Part shown: positions 25,541 to 39,384 of the stretch, in pieces
Position numbering within the stretch: position 1 is the first letter of the stretch
Layout of the letters: each line of letters opens with the position of its first letter
Source: Tyto alba
Lineage: Eukaryota > Chordata > Aves > Strigiformes > Tytonidae
Reading direction: 5' to 3'
DNA: 64,000 nt
Assembly: GCF_018691265.1 (NCBI RefSeq)
Contig: NW_024881322.1
Location: forward strand, 7,068,001-7,132,000
Made by a program: the position numbers and the translations under genes
Notes under the pieces: model-generated
Told to the model about the DNA's origin: nothing
The model's database searches: none
What the model saw: only the letters and a program-made list of their open reading frames with translations

Positions 25541-28500
25541 GTAAGTATAATATTGCTCCTGTAATGGGGAATAACTTGATACTCAATCCATTTTGACAGT
25601 GTATTTGTTTTAACTACCCTTTTTATGTTTAAATGGCAAAAAGAAAAGAGGAATAGCAATTAGCTGCTGCCAGAGTTCTCTGTTCAGCATCTCTCTCCTA
25701 GGTTTATTTAGTACTTTGTCATATACAACACAAACACAACTTCTGTGTGACACTCATTTCTGATGCTGTGCCTCTGGCTGCTCTTGGAGTGAAACAAGTT
25801 TCCCCTAGCTTTCAGGCTGTGATATAAATACTTCTCTTTGCTCTGCTATTAAAGTCAGAACATTCTAACAGGAACATGTTTTTGTCTATCTTGGATATTG
25901 TACCCTCATGTAAGATGTTCTGAAATCATATGGAATGGCATGTAACTTTTTAAAAAGCGGTAGTACAGGATGAATTAGTCCTCCATGATACACCCAGGGG
26001 TTATTAACTCTAAATTGCTGTGCTTTCCTGCTGACCCAAGCAGCAGAAAAACCTTACAGCAGAGTAGATGAAACTGTAGCCTGTGGGCCAGATGTGGCCT
26101 GCAACTTCATTTATATGGTTTATGGTCACATAAGGCCTGTCATTTCAAACTGACTTGCAGGTGAGCATAAAGTCAGCTCTCTGTGTTATATACACACATG
26201 TGGTGAGCTGATAACATCTGTGAGTAGAGCGAAGAAAAGCACAAGCACAAGATGAATACAGTAATGATGAGTCATCAGTTATCTTTCACATCATTCTAAT
26301 AATGTTACAGTATATTTTAGTGGGTGGTCCTCAGAAGTTAATAATTGTAAATGCTTAGCTGCCCTAAGTGAGAAATCTTTCCCCACCCCTACATTAATAA
26401 ATGGTAGAAAGTTGGAGGAATGGATGCTGGATGATGATCAGAAACACAGTGCCTTCTCCAAAAATGAGACTGTCTCCTGCTAATTAACTAATGTTCTTAC
26501 AGTCTGAGAATCAAAATTCTGTCCACGCAAGATGTGTAATCTTCTCTGTGAGAGAGAATAGCCAGGAAATCTTAGAGCACTACAGAGAAGCTTATTTTCA
26601 CACCTTTCTTCACGTTCTTTTTTTTTTCCTCTAGGAAATATAGACTTTATCAATATGAATTAAAATGGAAACTGGAAATATTATTTTAAAAATAGAGTAT
26701 ATGCATTATTAAAAGCTGTCAGATAATTTTCTTCAGATAGGGGAAGAGACCTGAAACCAAGTGAGACCAAGTTCTGCCCTTTCTCTGAAACTTGCCCTTT
26801 GTAGACCTGCTCATCTTATGTTTCTCATTGAACTGGAAGGGGGGTAATGTGTGTGTGTCATGATAATTACAAACTAGAAGGAAAACAGTATAGTTCTGTC
26901 TCCAAGCTAATTAGCTCAGCTGAGTGGTAGGGCTTTCTGGTCAGAGACTAAATATGATCCTACTTTGGGGACTTCACCTGTGCTATTTTTGCATGCATTG
27001 CACTGTAGATGTACGAAAAAGGGTCTTGCAGTAGCTCAGAATCTTGGTTCCAGGCTCTAAGTATTTCCTGAATCAGTTCCTTTATCTCACCAGTAGACAT
27101 GGTCATACTTGTATTTGGAAAACCATATGAGATTGTCTCAAGAAGATAAATAATTAAGTTTATGATATTTGGAATATGTTGGCATTTAGTACGAACAAAT
27201 TTTACTCTAGTTTAGGAGCGTAGTAAAACAGTATATAAATGCTCTAGTGATTCAGAAAGAGTTAACTAGTGTCTGCATATTTAATAGATTACTTGAACCT
27301 GTGGGTTGAGCCAGGCTAGTAAATAGGTTCACCTGTGGGGAGTAGGTAATTAGTGCAAAAAAGCACAGAGGGAACAAGAACCAGAGGAGGGTTTGAGGAT
27401 TTTCTGCAGAAAGGAAAATTCAAACTCAGTTTTGATTTGAAAGCCTCAAAACTCATTTTGGAGAAGACTCAGACTAAGAAGAGACCAAAGCAGCTGCTTT
27501 GGATGTCAAAAAAGACACAAAAGGTAAGTTTTGTTCACCAGTGTGCTAGGTATGGACAAGAAAATAGTGATGGGAAGTAGGAATGAATCCTCATACACTC
27601 CTTACAGTTCTCAGAAGTAGTTTTATCTGAATGTAAAGGGGTCTGGCCTAAATCCAAACAGAAGGGAGGCTTAAGATTCAGTATAACCTAGTCATAAAGA
27701 TAAACGTAAAGCTCTATCCCAAGAAATAAGAGCTACTTGAAAACTCTGACAAAGAAAGTGAGGCAAGAACTGGCTTGTATTTGGAGGCTGAAGAGATGTT
27801 AAGTCTTTCTGTTGCTGGACAAAGGATGGGACAGAGCATGACTGAGCTGGAGTCAGAAGCCTGCAATGGCTGTTTGTCCATGGGCAGTCTGTGTGGGGAG
27901 GTAGGTATTTCAACCCCTTTTGATTCTCTTTTTTAAGAACTGAGAGCTGTTGAGTATGGAAGGGAGGAATATTGGGGGTTTAACAGGTGGTGTTCTTTTT
28001 AATGAAAGTTATATGATACTTGTCTGTGTATGCATTTAATTCCTATAAATACCTCCACATGTTAATTTGTTTAAATATAAAACTGACCCAGGAAATGCAA
28101 TTTTGGTCACTATACATGAAATAAAAATGGTCTTCATTTTGAGATAAATGCAGGAATGCAATGGTTACTACTTTTTTCCTTGTCTTCTGCATCATCAATA
28201 AAATGGTGATTCCATTAAATATTTGTGCATTTGTAGTTCAGAAAGATAACTTCCTCACAGGATTTTGATTGAATTGAATGAAATAGTGTCATTAAATTTC
28301 AGTTCACTGAAAGGTTATTTTCCTGAGCATTTCATAATCAAACTTTCAGCTATAGAAAATGAATAGAAGGCAAATGCTTTCTGTTACATGTCCAGAATTT
28401 TTTATCAGGAATTGAAACATCAGCTCTTTTTAATTCTTAATATACCTAATTATATATAATTTGAAATTTGAGCCAGAAGTTTTATTTAATTTGAAAAATT

Positions 28501-29639
28501 ATGTAGCTTGTTCTTAGTAGACTGCCAAGCCAGTTCTGCAAGTACAAAATTCAAGATACTTGAGATGATTTGTGGATAAAAATGTTCAGTCTTTTTTAAG
28601 AGTTTAAGAGAATACATATCCCCAAATCTTTGTAGTACCTGGAGTTTACAGAACCCTTATAAAATGCTCTCTGAAACTATTGTTACTGAATTAGTTTGTG
28701 TCTTGAAGTGGCAGGGAAATCATTGGATGAACTCCTTCATTTATCAGTGTTTCAAGCAGAGAATATTTTCCCTTCAGAGAAGATTTATGTATTCATAGCT
28801 CCTAATGACCTTTATTCAGGCAATGTGTTTATATTAATTGCTAAGATATTGACTTGAATAATCTGTGTTTTCTCACATGGTATTTGGTTTGATGATCATT
28901 GAACCTTCCCTTAGAAATATCCTTTACTAATGTTATCTCAGGGAGGGGAGAATTGAGTTTCAATTAAAAGGAAATAAAGTGAGACTGTTTTTTATGGAAC
29001 CTTGAGGAATTAGGATGGTAAGTGTGCACAACAGTAATAGTCTTTCTTAAATGTAATACATAGAAGGCTTAAAGTTGTTTAAGTGGATGCTGTTTAGGAA
29101 ACGTATTGATGTGTTTATAGTAAAACAAGTATATTGCCAAGTGTCAGATTTTTAAGCTAGCATGGCTGATTCGCTCATTATTGCTATTAGGAGTTACCAT
29201 TTTGGAGACTTAAATCTGTGTCTTACGCAGTGAGTGGATCACTTCTGGCACCTGAGTCACCTAATAGCTTGCTTCAAAAGATTTAGTCATGGATTTTGCA
29301 AAAAAACAAATGCAAATAGTTCCATTATGTTTGGTAGGAATATGTATTGCTTGCATTTAGGGCTTCTAGTATCAGTGTCTATTAATGCATTGCAGTATTT
29401 TCTTCTTTTATGAAGAAAGGGACTTTTTAATCCCAAGTGAGAAATTGTTTTCCTTCAGGAACTGAAATCTGTTATTTGTAAAGGAGAGATCTTAATCATG
29501 AAGATATGAAGCCAACACTGACTTCTAAGTGATTAATTATGTAGATTTTTTGAGTGTGGTTTGCAGCTCTGTGGCAGCACATTCAAGCTAATGAGCAGTA
29601 GCCGTGACGCATGGCTTGTAGGCTGTGTGCTTAGGTAGG

Positions 29640-29990
29640 AATGTTAAACCCTGTGAAGGAGCTCCCACAGGCTGCATCAAGACTGCATAGCTGGTGTGCT
29701 TCATCCTCCTCATCTTAAGAGCTGTCTAGAGACTTGGCTGGAAAGCACCACATCTCCTAGATTTCCTTCCTGTGTAAATTGGAGTGGTGAGGGATGGTGC
29801 CTGGGGAGAGGGCATCTTCACCCCCGTGAGGAGCTAGCACACAGCAGGGTACGTGGCAGCACCCGAGTGTTGGGAAGTGGTCCAGATTCCTCAGTTCAGG
29901 CAGCACTAGGGATCTCAAGATGTGAAGTAAAATTCTTGGTGATTTGCTGGATTCCACCACCTTCCCCCATCAGAACACGAAAAGAAAAGA
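29640..29990. other. GC-richer intronic patch, unclassified
   Basis: This stretch is visibly less AT-rich than its neighbours and carries a 124-codon open frame (29696-30070) with no recognisable motif. No CR1 phrase was found in it. It may be an old insertion or a conserved non-coding element. Confidence 0.3.
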
Positions 29991-30726
29991 TTGTAGTGGA
30001 AGCATTTTGTTGCACAAAACATGATAACCTACCGCGTTTTCCTACAAAATATCCTTTCGTTTGTACTTGATTAATTCTTCACAGTTCTTCTTTTACAAAT
30101 GAAGAGATTTATGCTTCTGATTCTATTACTTCCACATGTTTACGGGAGCACTATTTGTGATCAAAGACAGTGTTTTGACATGGCTGAGTTTGTGGTGTTT
30201 TCTGCTTTCTCTCTTCCATCATTGTATCCTGTTGCTGTCCAGATACATTTTTGATTTAAACAAAATAAAAATAGCCCTGTTTGTTGGGTGGGTGTTACTG
30301 AAATGCTAGCAGCAACAGCAAGGTCAGTTTTGGTTTTCAGTAGTCTGTTTTCCCTTACCAAGATTTCTATGAGGTGATACTTGGAAACGCTTCATAGATG
30401 TTTTTCTTGTAGTTTTATCCTCACTGCCCTAGTTCTCAATAAACATTGTTTTCAAGTATTTTTGTACTGTTCTCTTTCACATTACTTGGAGAATGGAAAT
30501 ATACTGTAGTCAAAGCAATATTTTTTGAAATTTGAAATGAAACATAAAGCTCAGTGCGAGTGTTCTAGAAGTAAAATATTTCATTTTGAGAAAAAACACC
30601 GTGTTAACAAAATATAGATCTTAATCACATATAAGTTGGTTGATGGTCTTCCTGAACACCCAATAAATCTTCTGCTTAATATTTTAAGACTTGATTTCTA
30701 CTTGTGTCTTGAAGATTAGATTTTTT

Positions 30727-30871
30727 TAAAATATAAAAATATATAATATAGATCAATAAATAAAACATATGCATGCAGAGAACATTAATATTTTATATAG
30801 GTATTTTAATATATATTTATAAAATGTGTATATGTTTTATAAATAAATACAATTACATATTTTATAATTGT
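30727..30871. repeat. AT-rich low-complexity stretch
   Basis: Nearly pure A/T sequence with many ATATA and TTTATAA units, ending about 250 bp before the ninth exon. Confidence 0.8.
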
Positions 30872-31122
30872 GTTTCTCGCTAAAAAATGTGTTCTTTTTA
30901 TGAATGCTGCTTTTAAAGCTAATCAGATGCTGTTTTTAAAATACTGTTTCTATGTGAGTCTTGTTTATTGCTTTGTACAGTTCCAAACAGCATTATATTT
31001 CCATTGTGGTTATTACAATGTTTGGAAATGGGAAATGATGTATTTTTAATACCAACTTTTTAACATGCATCTCTTGACTCTTTTTTTCTTGTTGCTACCA
31101 CTTTGCCCCCCTTCCCTTGCAG

Positions 31123-31215
31123 GTATGAGCACATTCTGATGGCTCCAGACCCAGTACCAATGTATGCTCTGAAACTGTTGGTGGCCCTGACTGAGCACAG
31201 CCCTGCTTCTGTGAG
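31123..31215 (+). CDS. ULK4: ULK4 internal coding exon (9th of 10)
   Basis: This 93-nt exon follows a strong acceptor (CCCCCCTTCCCTTGCAG) and precedes the donor GTGATA, which is off consensus at +4 to +6. After completing Gln it reads YEHILMAPDPVPMYALKLLV, then ALTEHSPASV and AG of a split codon. The DPVPxYALKLL motif is characteristic of ULK4 by recollection. It is followed by the longest intron in the window, 17.1 kb. Confidence 0.92.
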
Positions 31216-31733
31216 GTGATACAACTACACATTCTTTCTTGTTCTGGGTACTTCCTGTTTCACTTAATTTTCTTCCATTAGGAATTAACAATAACTTAGG
31301 TGTCACTAGCATGCTACTTTGCCTAGCACTTAGGAGAGGTAGAAAGTCCGTGGAGAGTATTTGTTATAGAACACGATATCATGTCTTTTGTGCCAATTTT
31401 CACATGATGCAGGTTATTTTAATATGGATTTAGCCAATCGAACACCAGAGACAAAATCATAAGAATTTTAACATGCAAATTATAATTAAAAACTTAAAAA
31501 TTAGTACCAAAACATTATCAAGACTGTGGAGCTAAGCATGTTTGTACTAGGACAAAGGTCATGTGTTTGTAAAAGGTTTAGACTTTAAAGGTGTTGGGTT
31601 TTTCTGCAAATATAGCTACCCTTTTAAGTTCCTAAACATAGGGTTTAATGTTTGGTATGTTACGTATACTCAATATGTTTAAAGGTATCTTAATGTCTCT
31701 TTCTTTATATTCCAAAATTTAGGCTGCGATGGG

Positions 31734-31756
31734 AAAAAAAAAAAAAAAAAAAAAAA
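31734..31756. repeat. A homopolymer (23 nt)
   Basis: Uninterrupted A run about 520 bp after the ninth exon. The sequence to its left contains no recognisable retrocopy. Confidence 0.9.
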
Positions 31757-34700
31757 TGCATCATAGAACTTAAACTTCATTTGTTGATAGTAATGAGGAA
31801 GCATCTCTCACATATGTGCACACACGCAGCTATTGCTCTTCCCAAATCTGCCCAGATCAGTTTGTCCTTGCACTCACTATGGTCTGTTGGTGGTGTGTTG
31901 TAGTGTTACAGCTAAGAAGTCACTGCGTACCATACGGTCTTGCTTTGATTGAGGGAAATGAGCTCAAGATAAAAAAAACCTTAAGGAAGAAAATTTAATT
32001 TGTTTTCCCACTGGTTTTATTACAAAAGATGAAAACATCCTCTCTTAATCTTTTATGATGCTGCTGTGAACAGTGCTTTAATATACGAAGTAGACTGAAA
32101 ATGAACTAGAAAATAGAGTAGCTTGAGATTTTGAATGGTTTATATACAGTAAATGTACTTAATTATATTTTTATTGAATAGAAGCTGTTTATGCTACTGC
32201 AGGATTTCATGTATTATAGAAACAAATAGTACAACTTTCTATTTTTAGAATTAACCTACAGATATTCTAATACTTTAGGAGTTATAAAAAGTATTTCTGT
32301 TGTGAGGATGCTGGATATTATAGCAGCACTTTTCCTCTGTCTAATGAATTCTCTTTATTTGAGGAATTGTGTGTATTTGCCATTATGCTTAATGTTGGTC
32401 AATTGTGGATGCACACTCATCCTCACAGTCTTCTTGCAGCAGGCAGCAATTCTTTTCTTAATATTATTAAAGAGCAGCTGTAGATATCTAATGAACTATT
32501 AATAATTTTAAATACCAGTGTATCTGGTACTGTTGTTTAAGGACTGGCTACTAGATTCGAGATAATAACACATCCTTAATTGTTCTATTTCTCACATGTC
32601 TTACTGGCCCTCTTCTTTTACTTTCACTAAATAATTTTTGGCTAGACTTCTGAAGGAGCAGAGTTAATGCAATTCCCTTGGTCTGTTGTCTTCCTGATTC
32701 TTTGACTTTCCAATAACTTTAGCAGGAAGTAGCCGATGCATCAAAAGCATGAGAGGTGAATAATATATTCATATTTGCACAAAGTGCTAGTGAACAAAAT
32801 GGGAACCAGACACATGCTATAGTGAACACTACATCAGAATTGATTCTGTTTTGGTTTGATGGCTAATTAATCAGTACGTGTAGAGCTCAGAATTACTCAA
32901 GGCATATGCTCTCTCTTGCCCCTTTCATTAGGCACATGGAAAGTATCCGCGATTATTTTGATGGGAAGTGAATAAGTAACATTGGATACAAATCCTTTGA
33001 GATTATATTTGTTCTTTGTGGAAGAACTCAGCAATACTTTAGTGCTGATGACAGTGATGTGAGTCACTTTTCATGGAGTCTCTGTGGCTTCTCCAAGCTC
33101 ACATTTTGTCTGCAATGCCTGGTGTTCAAGGATAGATGCTTTCTTCTGTGACTAACTTGAAACAAATAAAAATGGTGGTAGCAGAAAGACTGTAAAATGA
33201 CAAAATGTTAAATTAGTATTTACTTTATTTTCCATGTCTTTAAAAAATAGCTATTATTTTTAACCTTATTTTGAAATAAGAGTAAACTGGGGGGAAATGG
33301 GGGCTACTGTGTGTTATTTGGTTTGTTCCGTGTGATAGCTTGTTATCGCACGTGTTCACCCAATACATTCTCTTTCTTGCTTTCATTAATCCCACTGTTT
33401 TTCTTGTATCTCACACTTATCTTTATTCTTCTTTCCATCCCCTCAGTCTTTCCCTATGTGCTTTCCCATAGAGGCATCAGCATTTAAGCAGTTCTTACTT
33501 TAGCACTTGAAAGGAGACAGATGCACTCCAGTCTTTTCTTTTGTGTTTTTCATAGCTGATATTGTAAATCTACTAACTTGTTGTGATATCAGAGGAAAAA
33601 CATTTGATCTTCTTTTTACCAGTTTTTTTGACACTTTGTTTTCTATTACAGGTAGGTCGCTCTGTATGGCAGAGGCACAGATATTCAAATATTATTATGT
33701 TTTTAATGTCTTACAAGGTTATAATAAAATATTGCTAATTTACTATACATATTTTGAATGTCTTTAATAATTAATATATGGTAAGAATACAAAAAAATAC
33801 CTTGTAATCTTTGCCATTGCTCCACTATTAGGGTTGGTTTTAACATTCTGTATTATGGGAGCTTTTCCATTCTATTGCTTTTCAATTTAGCAGTAGACAA
33901 ATCTAGTGATAGCCCATTAATATGCTGCAGAATCAGATCTCTCACAAGCATAAGTTCCAGCACATGTAAGATGATAGCTGTAAAAAAACCTTTAATGTGT
34001 TTCTATGAGCCCATTAAGTATTTGAACATCTGATCATATGAGCATCCACAGGAGAAATATCCAGTTTTAGAGAAGGGTAAATGTTTTCTTGTTTGTTTTC
34101 CCCTTAATTAGTTAGAGTATAAATGAGTCAGGTGTTTCCCTTCTACGCCTCTTTTTACATCATGCAAAAATTGCTGTCTGCTACAACCTCACTTAGAGTT
34201 CATTTACTAAGAAAATAGCAGATATTGGAAGGATGACTTTTGAACAGAGTTTGACCATCAGTTGCCTTTTTATACTTGGCTCAAAGCTAATAGTTTGGCT
34301 TTTTAAGAGTGTTAATAGTATTCTGTTGTGGCTCTTCTAAATACTTATTATCTTGTTTTCTTTATGGATTTTAAATGTTTTATAAGAAAAACTGTGGACA
34401 TTAAAACCAGTGTGAGAATTAATAGCAGAGCTCACGTTTAGGTATTTTGAGACTGATGATTTTTAAAGGAAATCACAGATATTAAAGAAACATGTACCTT
34501 CAATTGATTAATCTCTGGACTACTGGAAGTTTGCATTAGGGTTTTTTTTTTTTTTTCCCTTTGTTAATTATTCTTGATGGATTGTACTTGTGTAAGGATT
34601 TGTTGGAGTAACTGGACTTCTCATATGAGGAGCAAATGTCTGCAGCAGGATGAGATCTGATTTAACTATGCAAAGTCTTTATTCAAAAAGAGCAGTATCA

Positions 34701-37449
34701 TAAGATACCTTGCCCTTTATATGTTTATCAACTTAATGTATGGGTCATATGTATGGGTAGGAATTCAGACGTAATCTATTTGCTAAGTGTTGGTGGTTTT
34801 TTGGTTCCTGTTTTGGATCTTATACACTGTTTTGTTGTGGTCCATAATGGATCAGATTGCTATATTTTTTTCCTAGTAATGAGAAGTTGATGTGAATTTC
34901 TTAGTCTCTATTAATATGGTATCAATTAGTTCTTCTTCAATTTTTTGACTATTGTAAGGTATTTTATACCATGCTACTCCAGGAAACTTATACTGGATCA
35001 TGATTCTTAATTTGGCTCTTGGCCTTATAGATAAGATTATGGAATGTAGCTGTATATTTTGCTGTGTGCTCTTTTATGTGACTACTTGACTTACCTTTAG
35101 TCAGAAACTTATAGCATTTGATGACATTGATATATCTGAAAGCTAAATGCTGGAAACTATGGAGTCTGATTTTTATTGGTTGCAAAAATAGATGGTTTTC
35201 ATTGGAAGGAAGGGAGACAGTAAAGGAAATAGAGTGGTGGTGGAGGGAGTGTCAGATACTGCATCAGATAATAATCATGAGAGTGGGACACATTCCAGTA
35301 TTCTGTTATTAAGGTAATTCCTGAGGGAGAAAAAATAATCTAAAAACTAATGGTGTGACCCTTCTTAGATTTATGGTGGATTGAAGAACAGGAGAGCAAA
35401 TTAAGGAACCTTCCCCACCTCCTTTCCTAACTAAATTTCCCAGGCAGACATCAGGCACTGCTCTAGAAAAGGGGAAGAGGCAGCAGAAAACAAAATGGGA
35501 AGGTGCTCAAGAGCAACGAAAAACCTGTTGCTGCTAAATGCCACAGATCTAGTACCTGTGAAGATGCTAAATGAATGGATTGACCTTGTCCACTGCAGCA
35601 GATTGTCTTGACTAATTAAAGTAACTCTATATTACAGTGTCTTTGGAATCATCCAAGAATGGTCCAATTTTCGAACTTTGTTTATACTACTGTTTGTACC
35701 TATGCATTATCTTTTAAAGGCATATTTTAGAGTCAGTGTTAGTAATGAATTGATCCTCTTCTCATATATCCTGATGTTCTACATTAGCATTTGTTTACAT
35801 TTCAATATATTCTGAAATGGCCTACCTAATATCTATGCCCTTGATTCCAAAAAAAAACAAACAGTAAAAAACCCCACCAAACTCTTTGGTGTTCAGTATG
35901 GTGCTTATAATTGGTTTGTGTTGGTAGCATTGTGATTTGGTTCACAAACACTTGTTAGCATTGTGCATAGATTATCTTTGAACCTGCTGTAGTTTCTTTG
36001 CTACTCTACTAGAGGGCTAGCACTTCAGTGCTTTCCTTTCCTGGTGAATTGATTAATGTGGGTTTATATTAATTGCTTTAAAAACATTTTGTTCTTCTTG
36101 TTAGTAATTTTAATTCCCTAGTTTAAGGGCTTTTAGAAGAAAATAGATACACTTTTTAATTACTGCTCTGTTTTTATGTGTTTTCTTGTTATTTGTAATG
36201 AATATGAATAGAATAATATGGAATAGTTCTGATAACAGGTAAGCCCATAGGGCCTAGTCCAGCCAAACTGAACAGCAGAGTTACATGTTAGAGGTGTACA
36301 ACATTAGTGAGAAAATCACAATGCGGATGGATTGAGAGAGATTGTCAGAGAATGATACAGTTTAGTTAAAACTTTAGGGAATATTTATGTAGATTTTGAA
36401 CATGATTCTGATTACACTAGTTTCACATTATGAAAATTGAGTTGTAACCCCCCTGATTTTCTTGTTAGAGAAGTAATGCTAGCACAAAACAGCAAAGAAT
36501 TTGTATGATCATCGCTATTCCTATTATTTGGTATAATATTTGCATATAGGCTGCTTATTGAATAACACCAGGCAGGAAGACTTACCCAGAAACAGACTAT
36601 TGAAATGTTAAGTTGTGTGTCAGCTAATAACACTGTTGTCAAGTCGCAAATCATTGTAATTCATATCAAAGGCAGTGGTCAGAGTTCATTACTGCAATTG
36701 AGTTCTCATAGTCTAGTCATGTCCTGACTGTAATACTAACCACCGTTTTTCATGTAAAACACAACTCCTTAGTGTTACATTTTATAAAAGTTCCCCTTTA
36801 GTAAAGGAATTAGCTATTAACCTTACACCTGTAATTTGATTCCTTTTTCGTGTTGCTGATTAATTGCTGAATGTCTAAGTTTTAAATTGTGAGGCTACTG
36901 TTTGATGTTACTGTTAAGTGAATTATTGAAAAACGTCATATTGTAAGGATCACATACTTACTCTCTTAATGTAAAGCATTAAGCAGGAGGACAAAATACC
37001 GTTCGTTCTTGGTTATTTTTACTTTCAATAGTGAATTTTTTGCCATTGTGAATATAAATATCAAATAAAAAATATGCAGGTAATGGGGAAGGGTCAGCTG
37101 GTTAGGATATTGCAGTCAGTCACAAACTTGAATTAATTCAGTTCTGCCACAAATCCTCTGTTCAGCATGAAGTAAATCTATACCACCATCCAGTCCATTG
37201 TCTTTTGTTCAACAGTAGGTGCCAGAGAAGACTACAGGAAGGAGGCAAGCGAGTAGCAATGCTTCCTGCAGGCTTTCTCAGCACCCTGTGAGTTGTTTTT
37301 TCAGAAGCCATGTAAGAAGATGTGGTGTTCTGTAGATAGCAGCTATTAATGAGTAATTGTCATTTTATTTACATGGGTTCAGAAAGATATTTGACAAATA
37401 ACTTTTATCATTCAGAGTTATTTCATAGCATAATCACCTGTGTATGAAT

Positions 37450-38108
37450 ATTTAGCATCCTTAGGAGTTTTCTCTGGATTTCTTTCTTTAATCTGGCAAC
37501 TGCTGCTTGATTTGATGCCATCAAGATCTTACAGTTAGAAAGAAGCAAACACTACTTCATAAATTTCTGGCATTTTGTCTTCTCTAGCTGTACCTTTTTC
37601 AATCTGAACAGACCTGCCTATTTTTTAGGAGCCCTTAGTAGGTGTCCTTTAAAATAAATTTTGAAAGCTTAAGAATACTGTATCAACCAGCTCTCCTTTG
37701 TCCATGTGCTGACGGACTTCTTCAAAGATCTGTCATGGATTTGACATTTCATCCCTTCAAAATGAATGTCTTGATTCTTGTTCAGTGTGTGCCCACCAGT
37801 TCTGTTCTTCAGAACAGCTTCTACTTTTTTTGTTCAACTTAGAATGTCTGTAATACCCAGATTTTCATCAAATCATTGGACTTTTCTCAAAAGTTAATAT
37901 CTAATAACATCACATTTTCTGTCTTCTAATTCTCTCTTATAAAATCAGAGAGTTTTAGATAAAGTACACACTACAGTTAACAGCTGTTTTCTTCTCTAGT
38001 TCCTTTTGAACTCTTGGGTGAGTGCTGTCTGGTCCTGATGATTTGTCTCTGTTAATTCTGTTAATTTCGTCTATAATGTCTTTTACTAATGCCTTAGTTT
38101 GAGGCAGG
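37450..38108 (-). mobile_element. Old CR1 LINE ORF2 (RT region), antisense
   Basis: Recognisable antisense phrases include CAACCAGCTCTCCTTTGTCC, GTGCTGACGGACTTCTTCAA, GAACTCTTGGGTGAGTGCTG and CTGGTCCTGATGATTTGTCT, in the order of a reverse-complemented CR1 reverse-transcriptase region. Divergence is high and open frames through it are chance. It abuts a younger CR1 at 38113. The left boundary is approximate. Confidence 0.72.
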
Positions 38109-38112
38109 TGAC

Positions 38113-38520
38113 CATATAGAATCATTTAGGTTGGAAAAGACCCTTAAGATCATTGAGTCCAACTGTAAACCTGACACTGCCAAGTCTACCGCTAAAGCAT
38201 GTCCCTCAGCACCACATCTACAGGTCTTTTAAATACCTCCAGGGATGGTGACTCATCCGCTTCCCTGGGCAGCCTGTTCCAATGCTTGACAACCCTTTTT
38301 GTGAAGGAATTTTTCCTAATATCCAATCTAAACCTTCCCTGGTGCAACTTGAGGCCATTTCCTCTTGTCTTATCACTTGTTACTTGGGAGAGGAGACCGA
38401 CTCACACCTTACAACAACCGCCTTTCAGATAGTTGTAGGGAGCAATAAGGTCTCCCTTTTTTCCAGACTAAACAACCCCAGTTCCCTCAGCTGCTCTCAT
38501 GCATTCTCTACAATGAAAAA
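38113..38520 (-). mobile_element. CR1 LINE 3' fragment, antisense
   Basis: It starts with the reverse-complemented CR1 3' end (ATAGAATCATTTAGGTTGGA, then AAAGACCCTTAAGATCATTG and AGTCCAAC). It continues through CCTGGGCAGCCTGTTCCAAT and a GGTCTCCC...AGACTAAACAACCCCAG block typical of the terminal ORF2 region. It is clearly less diverged than the antisense CR1 immediately to its left and has no coding capacity. Confidence 0.92.
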
Positions 38521-38710
38521 TGCTGCTGTTAGAACCTTTCCAAGGTAATTTATTATAAAAATGAATTTAAATATACTTGGTTTGTTTTGTTTTTTTTCCA
38601 TTGGAAGCTTATAAATTATGACCCTTACAGCAAGACCAAGTTTTACAAAGAAGGATTTAAGTGCTTAAAATGGATTTTTTGGAGAATTTACGTATTTGTA
38701 AATTTTGTAT

Positions 38711-38750
38711 GTTTTTGTTTTGTTGTTTTGTTTTGGTTTGTTTTTTTTTT
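38711..38750. repeat. (TTTTG)n-like low complexity
   Basis: Irregular TTTTG/TTTG units ending in a T run. Confidence 0.85.
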
Positions 38751-39361
38751 AAATACATGAATATCACCAGGGATTCAAGATTTCACTTTGCCAGATGATG
38801 AACTAAAAAAATAGGTGACAAAGTCATTCTTCTCTTCTGTGGTCTAATAAACCTCTAATTCATTTTCTCTTCAGTAGGACAGCTTCACGAAGAGAGGTTG
38901 AAGCATAGCCCTCTGTAGAGAGAACATAGCCTAATGACTAGCTGAATTTCCCGAAGAGAGGAGGCTGGGGTTAAAGTAATTTGGAACCTCAGTATCTCTT
39001 GCACTTCTAAGGAAGATATTTGCTAACCATTAAAATAAAACAGAACAAACCCCTAAAACAATGCCTTTTAGAAGCAAATAATGCATGAGACTGTGAATTC
39101 TAAATGGGTATTGATTACTGAACCTGGAAGATAGGAACATTTTAAGCCTTCATATTGGCTACATCAGCCAAATCCCTGCTCAGTGTTATGAATATTGCAA
39201 ATCTGATCTTAGGCCCATATTCTCCACATATGTAAAGTTAGATGCTTTTACCTGTTATGACTGAAAAGTCTAGGACCATGAGGACACCTAAATCCTCATG
39301 CGAATCCAGCTCGGATATGCTGCTATTCCCAAATGTTCTCTCAAAGTTTTCTTGCTTATGC

Positions 39362-39384
39362 TTTTTTTTTTTTTTTTTTTTTTT
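39362..39384. repeat. T homopolymer (23 nt)
   Basis: Uninterrupted T run; no adjacent element recognised. Confidence 0.9.

Larger units (their letters stand above)
25541..31122 (+). other. ULK4 intron, 5,582 bp
   Basis: Mostly featureless AT-rich sequence. A GC-richer patch (29640-29990) and a very AT-rich stretch (30727-30871) stand out. A phrase near 26070-26110 resembles the end of a hAT-type element but is too short to call. Confidence 0.7.

Noticed and set aside
26060..26170. Phrase resembling the end of a hAT-type transposon (CTGTGGGCCAGATGTGGCCT-like)
   Set aside because: Only about 30 bases resemble such ends, and no matching inverted end or target duplication was found.
37090..37170. 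Possible MIR-type SINE
   Set aside because: Only a loose resemblance to the 5' part; no tRNA box pair or conserved core could be traced.
38199..38548. Plus-strand open frames with a plausible-looking peptide
   Set aside because: They lie on the antisense of a CR1 3' region; such frames occur in many CR1 copies.
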